5,843 nucleotides of DNA, taken from Porticoccaceae bacterium (GTDB lineage: Bacteria; Pseudomonadota; Gammaproteobacteria; Pseudomonadales; Porticoccaceae). Under the pieces are notes generated by a model, which worked only from the letters and a program-made list of their open reading frames with translations, was not told the DNA's origin and did not search any database. Location: contig JAUUYV010000133.1 in assembly GCA_030590275.1 (NCBI GenBank), positions 1-5,843 on the forward strand. The letters run 5' to 3'. Below are positions 1-5,843 of the stretch, one piece after another. The translations under genes were made by a program, and so were the position numbers. Numbering within the stretch: the first letter of the stretch is position 1; the number at the start of each line of letters is the position of its first letter.

Positions 1-2622
1 CCCATGTTGACCATAAACCTGAGCCAGAATGGATGCCCCGAGGCGATTTTTTCCAGCACCTAAATCGATCAGCAGTAGTTCACTTCCCTCCACATCTCGA
101 TGCAATTGTGGAGTTAACGCCCGACGTGCATCAGTGACAGGAGCAAAGGCAGATATAATCAGAGAAAGTGGCGCGGTAACTGATTTGTCGACGCCACCAT
201 TTTGCCAGGACATGCGCATAGACATCGAATCCTTACCGACAGGAATAGTAATACCCAATGCCGGGCACAGTTCCATGCCAACCGCCTCGACCGTGCGATA
301 AAGTTTTTCATCTTCCCCAGGGTGTCCGGCGGCACACATCCAGTTGGCCGACAATTTAACCCGTCCAATATCGCCAATAGGAGCCGCCGCGATATTCGTT
401 AATGCCTCACCAATTGCCATCCTTCCGGACGCTGGCGCGTCCAGTAGTGCCATCGGTGTACGCTCTCCCATCGACATAGCTTCACCGGCAAAAGTGTCAT
501 AGCTCACGGTGGTCATCCCGTAGTCGGCAACGGGGACTTGCCAGGGCCCCACCATTTGATCCCGTGCCACCATTCCAGTAATAGAGCGATCACCAATAGT
601 GATCAAAAAGCTTTTGCTGGCTACTGTAGGATGGCCAAGCACTCGCTCAATGGCATCGTCAATATCAACACCGCTAAGATCCAATGCCTGCTTGTCTACA
701 ATTCTGGGCTCGGCGCTTCGATGCATTTTTGGTGCTTTGCCAAACAGCACCGATAAGGGTAAGTCGACCGCTTGTTCTGGGATATCTCGATCGTTCACCA
801 CCAACCGTTGATCTTCGGTGGCTTCTCCCACAACAGCGAAGGGGCAGCGCTCACGCTCACAGATTGCTTCAAATATCGATAATTGTTCAAGTGCAACTGC
901 AAGCACATAACGCTCCTGCGCCTCATTGCACCAGATCTCCAGCGGCGACATACCAGGCTCGTCATTTGGAATACTCCGCAACTGAAATTCACCACCGCAA
1001 CCGCCATCCTTGACCAGTTCGGGGAAAGCATTCGATAGGCCACCAGCACCAACATCGTGAATAAAAGCAATAGGATTGTCGTCCCCTAGCGCCCAGCAAC
1101 GGTCTATAACCTCCTGGCAACGTCGTTCCATCTCTGGGTTTTGCCGTTGAACCGAAGCAAAATCGAGATCTTCCGTACTGGCACCCGAAGCCATCGAAGA
1201 GGCTGCACCCCCACCCAGGCCAATCAGCATAGCGGGTCCACCAAGCACAATTAACCTGTGCCCCGGCGCAAAACCTGGTTTATTGACGTGGGACTCGCGG
1301 ATATTGCCATAACCACCAGCAATCATTATGGGCTTGTGATATCCCCTTCGCTCGCCATCGTAGTCCATTTCAAAACTACGGAAATAACCACATAGGTTAG
1401 GCCGACCAAATTCATTATTAAAAGCAGCACCGCCAACCGGACCGTCGAGCATAATATCGAGTGCCGAAACGATGCGGTCTGGCTTACCGTAATCGTCTTC
1501 CCACACCTGTTCGAAACCGGGGATTCTAAGATTAGAAACAGTAAACCCGGTCAAACCAGCCTTCGGTTTAGAACCTCTCCCTACCGCACCTTCATCGCGG
1601 ATTTCACCACCAGACCCGGTTCCCGCACCGGAAAAAGGTGCAATTGCCGTGGGATGGTTATGAGTTTCAACCTTCATCAGTAGATGAACCCGTTCCTGTC
1701 GGGCACTGTATTCGCCACTCACCGGGTCGGGGTAAAAGCGGCCCGCCTGACTGCCCTCAATCACCGCCGCATTATCGGAGTAGGCCGACAACACCTTCCC
1801 ACTATTTTTCTCGTAGGTATTTTTGATCATGCCGAATAGCGAAGCCCCTTGATCAACCCCCCCCAAGGTCCAACTAGCATTGAAAATCTTATGGCGACAA
1901 TGCTCGGAGTTAGCCTGAGCGAACATCATTAACTCCACATCGGAGGGATCGCGTCCAATGTCGATAAAACTCTCTAGCAGGTAATCGATTTCATCTTCGG
2001 CCAGGGCCAGACCAAGTTCAACATTAGCCTTTTCGAGAGCCTGTCGGCCCTTAAACAGGCTTTTAGCAGTACTATCAGGTAAAACCGCCACACGACTCAG
2101 AGCTCGAGCTGAATGTTGCACAAATAACTGCTCGGCGGCCTTAAGATCATTAAAAACCACTTCCACCATGCGGTCGTGCAAGTTATTCAATACCTCGCCC
2201 CGAAACCTGTCATCTGCTGCAGATAATGTATCTAATATCTGGCAATCCTTTACCTTAAGGTAATAAGCAACCCCTCTTTCCAGTCGGGCCACCGCGTCCA
2301 GTCCAACATTATGGGCAATATCCGTCGCTTTACTCGACCAGGGCGAAATCGTGCCAGGTCTCGGCGTCACCAGGAATAACTGGTAATCCTCCTTGCCCTT
2401 TTCGAAGCAATGGGAGGACTCGTCAACATTAGACGCGGAACCAGAATGTAATAAGTGATTGAGAATTTCCCGCTGACCAGCCTCTAGTTCAGACCTCAAG
2501 TCAACAAAGTGGACAAATTCGGCAAATATGTCGACATTTGCTCTAAAACTCTCTGAAATAGCCTGCTTTATTTTTTTCAAACGGATAGATGATAAGGCCG
2601 GGGCTCCTGACAGGTTCAGCAT
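1..2622 (-). CDS. purL: Phosphoribosylformylglycinamidine synthase (FGAM synthetase), 3' end missing
   Basis: PurL converts FGAR, glutamine and ATP to FGAM in the fourth step of cytoplasmic de novo purine synthesis. The frame is open from ATG 2622 to the left edge, 874 codons without a stop, against about 1,290 residues in the long proteobacterial form. Visible in order: the N-terminal block [12 protein letters not shown] (residues 86–97), the linker NSEHCRHK (238–245), VETHNHPTA (about 318–326) followed by a glycine-rich [10 protein letters not shown] stretch, the GGPAM...[13 protein letters not shown] loop from 461, and GKDSMSM of the second synthetase half (796–802). The rest of the last AIRS-like domain and the whole C-terminal glutaminase domain lie outside. 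The start is firm: an in-frame stop sits at 2635–2637 with no other start between, the protein begins like E. coli PurL, and a weak GAG ribosome site lies 8 bases upstream. It is transcribed divergently from mltF. Identity is essentially certain from recalled similarity to E. coli PurL along the whole length. Confidence 0.98.
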   Translation of the reverse strand, partial: MLNLSGAPALSSIRLKKIKQAISESFRANVDIFAEFVHFVDLRSELEAGQREILNHLLHSGSASNVDESSHCFEKGKEDYQLFLVTPRPGTISPWSSKATDIAHNVGLDAVARLERGVAYYLKVKDCQILDTLSAADDRFRGEVLNNLHDRMVEVVFNDLKAAEQLFVQHSARALSRVAVLPDSTAKSLFKGRQALEKANVELGLALAEDEIDYLLESFIDIGRDPSDVELMMFAQANSEHCRHKIFNASWTLGGVDQGASLFGMIKNTYEKNSGKVLSAYSDNAAVIEGSQAGRFYPDPVSGEYSARQERVHLLMKVETHNHPTAIAPFSGAGTGSGGEIRDEGAVGRGSKPKAGLTGFTVSNLRIPGFEQVWEDDYGKPDRIVSALDIMLDGPVGGAAFNNEFGRPNLCGYFRSFEMDYDGERRGYHKPIMIAGGYGNIRESHVNKPGFAPGHRLIVLGGPAMLIGLGGGAASSMASGASTEDLDFASVQRQNPEMERRCQEVIDRCWALGDDNPIAFIHDVGAGGLSNAFPELVKDGGCGGEFQLRSIPNDEPGMSPLEIWCNEAQERYVLAVALEQLSIFEAICERERCPFAVVGEATEDQRLVVNDRDIPEQAVDLPLSVLFGKAPKMHRSAEPRIVDKQALDLSGVDIDDAIERVLGHPTVASKSFLITIGDRSITGMVARDQMVGPWQVPVADYGMTTVSYDTFAGEAMSMGERTPMALLDAPASGRMAIGEALTNIAAAPIGDIGRVKLSANWMCAAGHPGEDEKLYRTVEAVGMELCPALGITIPVGKDSMSMRMSWQNGGVDKSVTAPLSLIISAFAPVTDARRALTPQLHRDVEGSELLLIDLGAGKNRLGASILAQVYGQHG

Positions 2623-2887
2623 GCAAAGGACTCGTTAACCGTGTTGTGAAGGAAGTAAGAGCACCATTCTACTGGAAAAAAAGGCCAGAAACATGACGAT
2701 ACACCAAGGATAACGCGCCTTTCACCTTGTTTTAACAAGCTCAGCTACCCCCATTCAGTTCGAAACTTCCATACATAAATCGGCTGATTTGTCAGATTAT
2801 TCCGCTACTTCATCGAACTGCGTCACATTTTTATTGAAACCACTGCTCACTAGCTCTAGTCTGGAGTCATATTTCCAAGCAAATAAC
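2623..2887. promoter_or_regulatory. Divergent purL–mltF intergenic region
   Basis: This 265-bp gap must hold the promoters of both purL (minus) and mltF (plus). Toward purL, a TAGAAT −10-like hexamer (2671→2666 on the minus strand, 5 of 6 matches to consensus) would start transcription about 37 bases before the purL ATG, but I see no good −35 at 16–18 bp. A short inverted repeat, CTGG (2672–2675) and CCAG (2685–2688) around an A-run, lies just upstream of it. Toward mltF only weak −10-like sequence (CATAAA, 2774–2779) is visible. No PurR-box-like palindrome was found. If mltF really starts at TTG 2789, the last 99 bases of this region are coding. Confidence 0.45.
2726..2739. repeat. 14-bp palindrome CTTGTT-TT-AACAAG
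   Basis: Two perfect 6-bp arms (2726–2731 and 2734–2739) flank a 2-bp centre in the middle of the divergent purL–mltF gap. Size and position fit a dimeric regulator's operator or chance. I do not recognise a family consensus, and there is no following T-run to suggest a terminator. Confidence 0.4.
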
Positions 2888-4345
2888 ATGTTCATGCAGC
2901 TACGATTAGTCAAAATCCAGCGAATACTGACTCGCTTAGCCTTAGCGGTGACCATTGTTGCACTTTCCACTGCACTGGTGACCAGCAAACCGGTTACATC
3001 AATAGATCGCATTTTATCCCAGGGCGTCTTGCGTATGGTAACGGTGGAGGGTCCCACTACCTATTACCAAAGTGTACGAGGTAAAGATGGATTTGAATAC
3101 TTTCTTGCCAAAGCCTTTGCAGATCATTTAGGTGTGGAACTCAAAGTTTCGGTGGGGCAGGACTTAATTTCTATGCTTCACACTTTAACTGGCCCTCAGG
3201 CCAATTTTGCGGGAGCAGGTCTAGCTGTTACCGACGAACGTAAAGAATGGCTGCACTTTTCCAGGCCCTACGATCAGGTCGAGCAAACCGTGATCTACCG
3301 TTTAGGTACACCCAAACCAAAAAGTATCGAAGACCTTAGCTCAGGACGCTTAGTGGTTGTTATTGGAAGCTCACACCACGCCAGACTAAAAAACCTGCGA
3401 AAGACCTATCCAGATTTAGAATGGGAAGCGCTCGATAACACTGAGATGCTGGGGTTAATGCACCTGGTACACTCAGGCGAAGCTGACTACGCGGTGATTG
3501 ATTCCAGTGCGTTTAGTATCAACCGTAGTATTTACCCCAAAGCTCGCGCTGCTTTTCAGCTCAGTAATCCCGACCCCCTGGCCTGGGCGTTTCCGAAACA
3601 CATTGATACCAGCCTGGTGCAGGCGGCTAATGACTTTCTTGACGAATACCAGGCTAGTGGAGAACTCGACCGCTTAAAGAAACACTTTTACAGTCCAACC
3701 GATGCGTTTACAGTTGGCGGTTCACAGGTGTTTAGCCAGCGAATCCAAAAACGTCTCCCCAGTTACGAGGAGCTGTTTCGCCAAACCGCTGAAGAATACA
3801 ACATGGACTGGCACTTACTTGCCGCCATCGCTTACCAGGAATCTCACTGGGATCCACTTGCGACTTCTCCAACCGGGGTTCGCGGACTGATGATGCTGAC
3901 TAAAATCACCGCTCGTGAAATGGGGGTCCCCGATCGACTAGACCCTAAGCAAAGCGTGCGAGGTGGCGCGGAATATTTCCTGAAGTTAAAACAGCGCCTG
4001 CCGAAATATATTGTAGAACCCGATCGTACCTGGTTTGCGCTGGCAGCCTACAACGTAGGTCTGGGACACCTGGAGGATGCACAACTACTGGCATATCAAC
4101 ACGGCGCGAACCCAAACCAATGGGGAGAGGTGCAGCGCTATCTGCCACTGTTAAGTCAACGCAAGTATTTCAATGACACCCGATACGGCTTCGCAAGAGG
4201 CAAAGAGCCGGTTAATTATGTAGAAAATATTCGTCATTTCCGCACCATCCTACGCTGGCGTAGCCAGGAGGAAAAACGCATGTTGCAAGCAGTGCTGGAA
4301 ACCAAATATAGGAATCTGCGAACACCCAAGCTTTATTCACTTTAG
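2888..4345 (+). CDS. mltF: Membrane-bound lytic murein transglycosylase F
   Basis: MltF cleaves the MurNAc–GlcNAc bond of peptidoglycan, forming 1,6-anhydro-MurNAc, and acts in the periplasm attached to the outer membrane. From ATG 2888 the protein has 485 residues. It begins with a signal peptide: basic n-region (MFMQLRLVKIQR), hydrophobic core LALAVTIVAL, likely cleavage near VTS|K at residues 31–34. There is no lipobox cysteine, as in E. coli MltF. A type-3 solute-binding-protein-like domain follows (about 42–269), then the SLT transglycosylase domain (about 298–456). The catalytic Glu318 lies in YQESHWDP, followed by SPTGVRGLMMLT and WFALAAYN. All three SLT motifs are intact. The frame stays open upstream to TTG 2789, giving 518 residues, but the extra 33 do not resemble a signal peptide; ATG 2894 is a third option. 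None has a good ribosome site: GGAG at 2863–2866 is too far from 2888. It lies divergent from purL and convergent with tadA, as a neighbour set also found in E. coli. Confidence 0.95.
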   Translation: MFMQLRLVKIQRILTRLALAVTIVALSTALVTSKPVTSIDRILSQGVLRMVTVEGPTTYYQSVRGKDGFEYFLAKAFADHLGVELKVSVGQDLISMLHTLTGPQANFAGAGLAVTDERKEWLHFSRPYDQVEQTVIYRLGTPKPKSIEDLSSGRLVVVIGSSHHARLKNLRKTYPDLEWEALDNTEMLGLMHLVHSGEADYAVIDSSAFSINRSIYPKARAAFQLSNPDPLAWAFPKHIDTSLVQAANDFLDEYQASGELDRLKKHFYSPTDAFTVGGSQVFSQRIQKRLPSYEELFRQTAEEYNMDWHLLAAIAYQESHWDPLATSPTGVRGLMMLTKITAREMGVPDRLDPKQSVRGGAEYFLKLKQRLPKYIVEPDRTWFALAAYNVGLGHLEDAQLLAYQHGANPNQWGEVQRYLPLLSQRKYFNDTRYGFARGKEPVNYVENIRHFRTILRWRSQEEKRMLQAVLETKYRNLRTPKLYSL

Positions 4346-4370
4346 CAACAAGCTCAAACTCAAACTCAAC
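4346..4370. repeat. mltF/tadA convergent junction with short CTCAAA repeats
   Basis: Only 20 bp separate the mltF stop (TAG 4343–4345) from the tadA stop (TGA on the minus strand, 4368→4366). The stretch 4353–4370 contains near-perfect hexamer repeats (ctcaaa, ctcaaa, ctcaac) that run into the last tadA codons. No strong hairpin followed by a T-run is visible for either gene. An AGCTT/AAGCT pairing between about 4330 and 4354 is too short to call a terminator. Confidence 0.4.
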
Positions 4371-4917
4371 GTTTATTTTTAAAAAAACCTCTCAGCAAGG
4401 CACCACACTCGCCATCTAACACGCCTCCCGTCCATCGGGTTCGGTGATTAAAAAAAGTGTGCTCGAGCAGTGACAGCTGGCTCACCACGGCACCTGCCCT
4501 GGGTTCAAACGCACCAAACACCAAACGTCGAATACGAGCATGTACAATAGCACCAACACACATGGTGCACGGTTCCAGAGTGACGTACAGCGTGGCCCCA
4601 GGCAAACGGTAATTTCCAACCTGTGCTGCAGCTTTGCGCAAAGCAACAATTTCTGCGTGACTACTGGGATCGTGTGTACCAACACAACTATTCCAGCCTT
4701 CGCCTAGTACTTTGCCATCCATAACGATCAGGGCTCCAACCGGAACCTCCCCGTTTGCTTCGGCTTGAGCAGCCAGTTTCAGGGCACGACGCATCCAGTC
4801 TCTCTCGGCTCCATGTTCACCATGGTGTCCACTACCGTCTGATTGCTTATCAGGTAAATTGCTCAGCTTAGTCTGCTCGTAGGTAGAAACTCTAGATAGA
4901 AAAATACAATATCCCAA
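4366..4917 (-). CDS. tadA: tRNA-specific adenosine-34 deaminase
   Basis: TadA deaminates adenosine 34 to inosine in the anticodon of tRNA-Arg(ACG), letting one tRNA read several arginine codons; it is a cytoplasmic zinc homodimer and usually essential. The deaminase core is complete: VPVGALIV (58–65), zinc ligand and proton-shuttle motif HAE (His87, Glu89), and PCTMC with ligands Cys117 and Cys120, then GAVVSQLSLLEHTFFNHR and a basic end. With TTG 4917 as start the protein has 183 residues, and the 41 before the conserved WMRRAL are unusually long; E. coli TadA has about 11. No in-frame ATG exists upstream of WMRRAL (the Met at residue 42 is inside the core), and the stop lies 4–5 codons before the TTG. 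Two ATGs at 4823 and 4814 lie in another frame, separated from the core by a TC repeat (see the findings). It may be read together with marR, 86 bp upstream. Function is secure, start is not. Confidence 0.95.
   Translation of the reverse strand: MGYCIFLSRVSTYEQTKLSNLPDKQSDGSGHHGEHGAERDWMRRALKLAAQAEANGEVPVGALIVMDGKVLGEGWNSCVGTHDPSSHAEIVALRKAAAQVGNYRLPGATLYVTLEPCTMCVGAIVHARIRRLVFGAFEPRAGAVVSQLSLLEHTFFNHRTRWTGGVLDGECGALLRGFFKNKR
4799..4806. repeat. (TC)4 dinucleotide repeat near the tadA 5' end
   Basis: Four TC units (GA on the tadA strand) lie immediately before the codons for the conserved WM of TadA. Losing one unit would fuse the ATGs at 4823 and 4814, now out of frame, to the deaminase core. 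At four units the repeat is short for true phase variation, so a chance repeat or a sequencing or assembly indel is at least as likely. Confidence 0.5.
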
Positions 4918-5003
4918 GTATCTACCAAGCTATTATTAGCAAACTTTCCTGGGCAAATGACTACGACGAATAATTAATTTAATGGAAGCTTGTTGAAAAT
5001 CGG

Positions 5004-5456
5004 CTATCTCATACGATCAATAATATGATTGAGGCTCGCAATACCATTTACAAACTCTTCTTCAGACAGATCTACCAAGATCTCTTTGTAGAACACCTCT
5101 AAGCGGGGTCGCACTTTCTCAAGGGTTTCCCGACCGAAGGGGCACAATACAATCTTACGGGAACGTTGATCTTCTGGATTAACCACTCGCTTAACGTAAC
5201 CGGCCTTCTCCATACGGTTTAACACGCCGTTCAGGCTTTGGCGGCTCACCATTAGATAATTAACCATTTCGCTCACGGTCATGCCAGATTCAAACCCTGC
5301 ACGCCCCAAAGAGCTCAACACTGACACCTGCTGGGCGCTGAGATTAAACTCAGTGAGAATATTAGCGACTCGCCATAAACCAATATTGCTCGCCTGGTAT
5401 AGCCGAAAAAAGAGTTTTTCCGGTGTATCGTCAGTTTCTTCTACGATCTCTGCCAT
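5004..5456 (-). CDS. MarR-family transcriptional regulator
   Basis: A 150-residue cytoplasmic DNA-binding protein of standard MarR length, expected to act as a homodimer and to let go of its operator on binding a small ligand. Residues 12–55 form the N-terminal dimerisation and first helices (LFFRLYQASNIGLWRVANIL, then LSAQQVSVLSSLGRAG). The winged helix-turn-helix spans about 59–104: TVSEMVNYLMVSRQSLNGVL with the recognition helix around 70–81, RMEKAGYVKR, and a wing carrying the family-typical D-x-R-S (NPEDQRSRKIVL, 93–104). The C-terminal helices complete the dimer interface. ATG 5456 is the natural start, although no Shine-Dalgarno sequence precedes it. It is divergent from an acyl-CoA dehydrogenase gene across 147 bp, which suggests that it represses that gene and itself, with an acyl-CoA or related acid as the ligand. 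The ligand cannot be read from the sequence. The downstream neighbour tadA is on the same strand but functionally unrelated. Confidence 0.93.
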   Translation of the reverse strand: MAEIVEETDDTPEKLFFRLYQASNIGLWRVANILTEFNLSAQQVSVLSSLGRAGFESGMTVSEMVNYLMVSRQSLNGVLNRMEKAGYVKRVVNPEDQRSRKIVLCPFGRETLEKVRPRLEVFYKEILVDLSEEEFVNGIASLNHIIDRMR

Positions 5457-5470
5457 AGTATTAAAGTGTA

Positions 5471-5491
5471 GTGGTATATAATCGGTGCCAC
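5471..5491. promoter_or_regulatory. Candidate MarR operator (inverted repeat GTGGTA...TGCCAC)
   Basis: Arms GTGGTA (5471–5476) and TGCCAC (5486–5491) match in 5 of 6 positions around a 9-bp centre, about 21 bp in total, the usual footprint size for a MarR dimer. The repeat encloses the TATAAT at 5477–5482, so a bound dimer would cover a core promoter element in both directions. It begins 15 bp upstream of the marR start codon, which fits autoregulation. Confidence 0.4.
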
Positions 5492-5505
5492 TCAGTGTAC
5501 AGGGT

Positions 5506-5523
5506 TTAGCTAATTTTGAAAAT
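5506..5523. promoter_or_regulatory. Second candidate operator: TTAGCTAA and ATTTTGAAAAT palindromes
   Basis: A perfect 8-bp palindrome TTAGCTAA (5506–5513) overlaps by one base a perfect 11-bp palindrome ATTTTGAAAAT (5513–5523), directly abutting the TATAAC −10 candidate. GCTAA (5509–5513) is also mirrored by TTAGC at 5535–5539. Such dense symmetry beside a −10 element suggests a protein-binding site, though AT-rich sequence makes short palindromes common by chance. Confidence 0.35.
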
Positions 5524-5593
5524 ATAACAGTCAGTTAGCGCAACAATACAAAGCTTTCTACCATCAAAAAGTCGTTAAACATTTAAACCACCT

Positions 5594-5597
5594 GGAG
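5594..5597 (+). promoter_or_regulatory. Ribosome binding site GGAG that sets a TTG start
   Basis: GGAG lies 6 bases before TTG 5604–5606. The frame is open from the stop at 5517–5519 and contains no ATG before the conserved acyl-CoA dehydrogenase N-terminus, so the spacing of this site is the main reason for choosing TTG. It is the best Shine-Dalgarno sequence in the window. Confidence 0.75.
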
Positions 5598-5603
5598 ACA
5601 CCA

Positions 5604-5843
5604 TTGGATTTTTCCCTCGATCAATTCCAACTCGCTATCGTCGACACTGCCAAAAAGTTCTCAGCAGAAAAATTGGCGCCCTGTTACAGCGAACGAGAGC
5701 ATGATGGGATGATCGATAAAAAGCTGATTCTCGAAATGGGTGAACTCGGCCTGATCGCGCCCGAAGTTCCTGCCGAATACGGGGGCAGCGGCTTAGACAC
5801 ACTGACCTCCGGACTCATCACCGAAGCCATCGCTGAAGGTGAC
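5604..5843 (+). CDS. Acyl-CoA dehydrogenase, N-terminal fragment
   Basis: Acyl-CoA dehydrogenases use FAD to introduce an alpha,beta double bond into acyl-CoA thioesters and pass electrons to electron-transfer flavoprotein in the cytoplasm. The window holds the first 80 residues of an expected 380 or so. They match the all-helical N-terminal domain: MDFSLDQFQLAIVDTAKKF (1–19), LAP (24–26), LILEMGELGLIAPEVP (41–56), and the family hallmark EYGGSGLD (58–65), then TSGLITEAIAEGD (68–80). The catalytic base and flavin-binding residues lie beyond the edge. TTG 5604 is the chosen start because GGAG precedes it by 6 bases. The wording around GLD-TSGLI-EAIA-GD recalls cyclohexanecarboxyl-CoA dehydrogenases of the AliB/BadJ type, but 80 residues cannot separate these from short- or medium-chain enzymes. 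It is divergent from a MarR-type gene, the likely regulator, and probably opens a catabolic operon. Confidence 0.9.
   Translation, partial: MDFSLDQFQLAIVDTAKKFSAEKLAPCYSEREHDGMIDKKLILEMGELGLIAPEVPAEYGGSGLDTLTSGLITEAIAEGD

Larger units (their letters stand above)
5457..5603. promoter_or_regulatory. Shared promoter/operator region of marR and acyl-CoA dehydrogenase gene
   Basis: This 147-bp gap carries two −10 candidates toward the dehydrogenase gene: a perfect TATAAT at 5477–5482 and TATAAC at 5523–5528 (5 of 6). Neither has a convincing −35 at 16–18 bp, as would be expected for an activated or weak promoter. Each sits in or next to an inverted repeat, listed separately. Toward marR, TATATA (5480→5475 on the minus strand) is a weak −10 candidate overlapping the first. 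The direct repeat AGTGTA occurs at 5465–5470 and 5494–5499. The whole is what a MarR-type divergon looks like; promoter positions are inference. Confidence 0.55.

Noticed and set aside
29..1826. Several short open frames on both strands within 29–1826
   Set aside because: They overlap the purL frame, which is continuous and conserved over this whole stretch; their translations are low-complexity or resemble nothing.
2701..2760. PurR-type operator for purL
   Set aside because: No sequence resembling the ACGCAAACGTTTGCGT consensus is present; the only palindrome, CTTGTT-TT-AACAAG, has a different sequence.
2797..4148. Short open frames on either strand inside mltF
   Set aside because: The mltF frame carries complete family motifs; the others have no recognisable protein character and no ribosome sites that I can see.
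4374..4390. T7/A5 run near the tadA 3' end as a programmed frameshift site
   Set aside because: It lies in the last few codons (GFFKNKR), is not in the X-XXY-YYZ phase for the tadA frame, and the family normally ends here.
4482..4685. A 67-codon minus-strand frame inside tadA
   Set aside because: It overlaps the zinc-site region of TadA in another frame and is a shadow of that gene.
4918..5003. Terminator or promoter between marR and tadA
   Set aside because: GCTA...TAGC near 4929–4940 gives only a 4-bp stem, and −35/−10 matches for tadA are poor, so nothing can be called.

Overview
The window looks like chromosomal core sequence from a gammaproteobacterium. PurL, MltF and TadA all read as close relatives of the gammaproteobacterial proteins, and the order purL–mltF–tadA is the one I know from E. 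coli and Pseudomonas. The moderate base composition and an acyl-CoA dehydrogenase next to a MarR regulator would fit a marine, lipid- or hydrocarbon-using lineage (Cellvibrionales-like), but that placement is inference.

Layout. Positions 1–2622 (minus strand) hold the first 874 codons of purL, a purine biosynthesis gene cut by the left edge. A 265-bp divergent gap (2623–2887) with one clear 14-bp palindrome separates it from mltF (2888–4345, plus), a periplasmic lytic transglycosylase with a solute-binding-protein-like front half. mltF runs convergently into tadA (4366–4917, minus), the tRNA adenosine deaminase; 20 bp separate the two stops. The 86-bp gap 4918–5003 shows no clear promoter or terminator. 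Then comes a MarR-family repressor gene (5004–5456, minus), divergent across a 147-bp promoter region from the first 80 codons of an acyl-CoA dehydrogenase gene (5604–5843, plus) cut by the right edge.

How the parts relate. purL, mltF and tadA are neighbours by conserved synteny rather than by a shared pathway (purine synthesis, cell-wall turnover, tRNA wobble editing). The MarR/acyl-CoA dehydrogenase pair is a separate module and has the usual form of a local regulator controlling itself and a catabolic operon that continues beyond the window. The dehydrogenase N-terminus reminded me of alicyclic (cyclohexanecarboxyl-CoA) dehydrogenases, which makes an AliB/BadR-like assignment worth testing.

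I found no CRISPR array, transposon, tRNA, rRNA or phage gene, and no convincing sign of a new system. The points worth a second look are the promoter/operator structure of the MarR divergon, the start of tadA (non-ATG, with a TC-repeat that separates it from two upstream ATGs), and the uncertain start of mltF.
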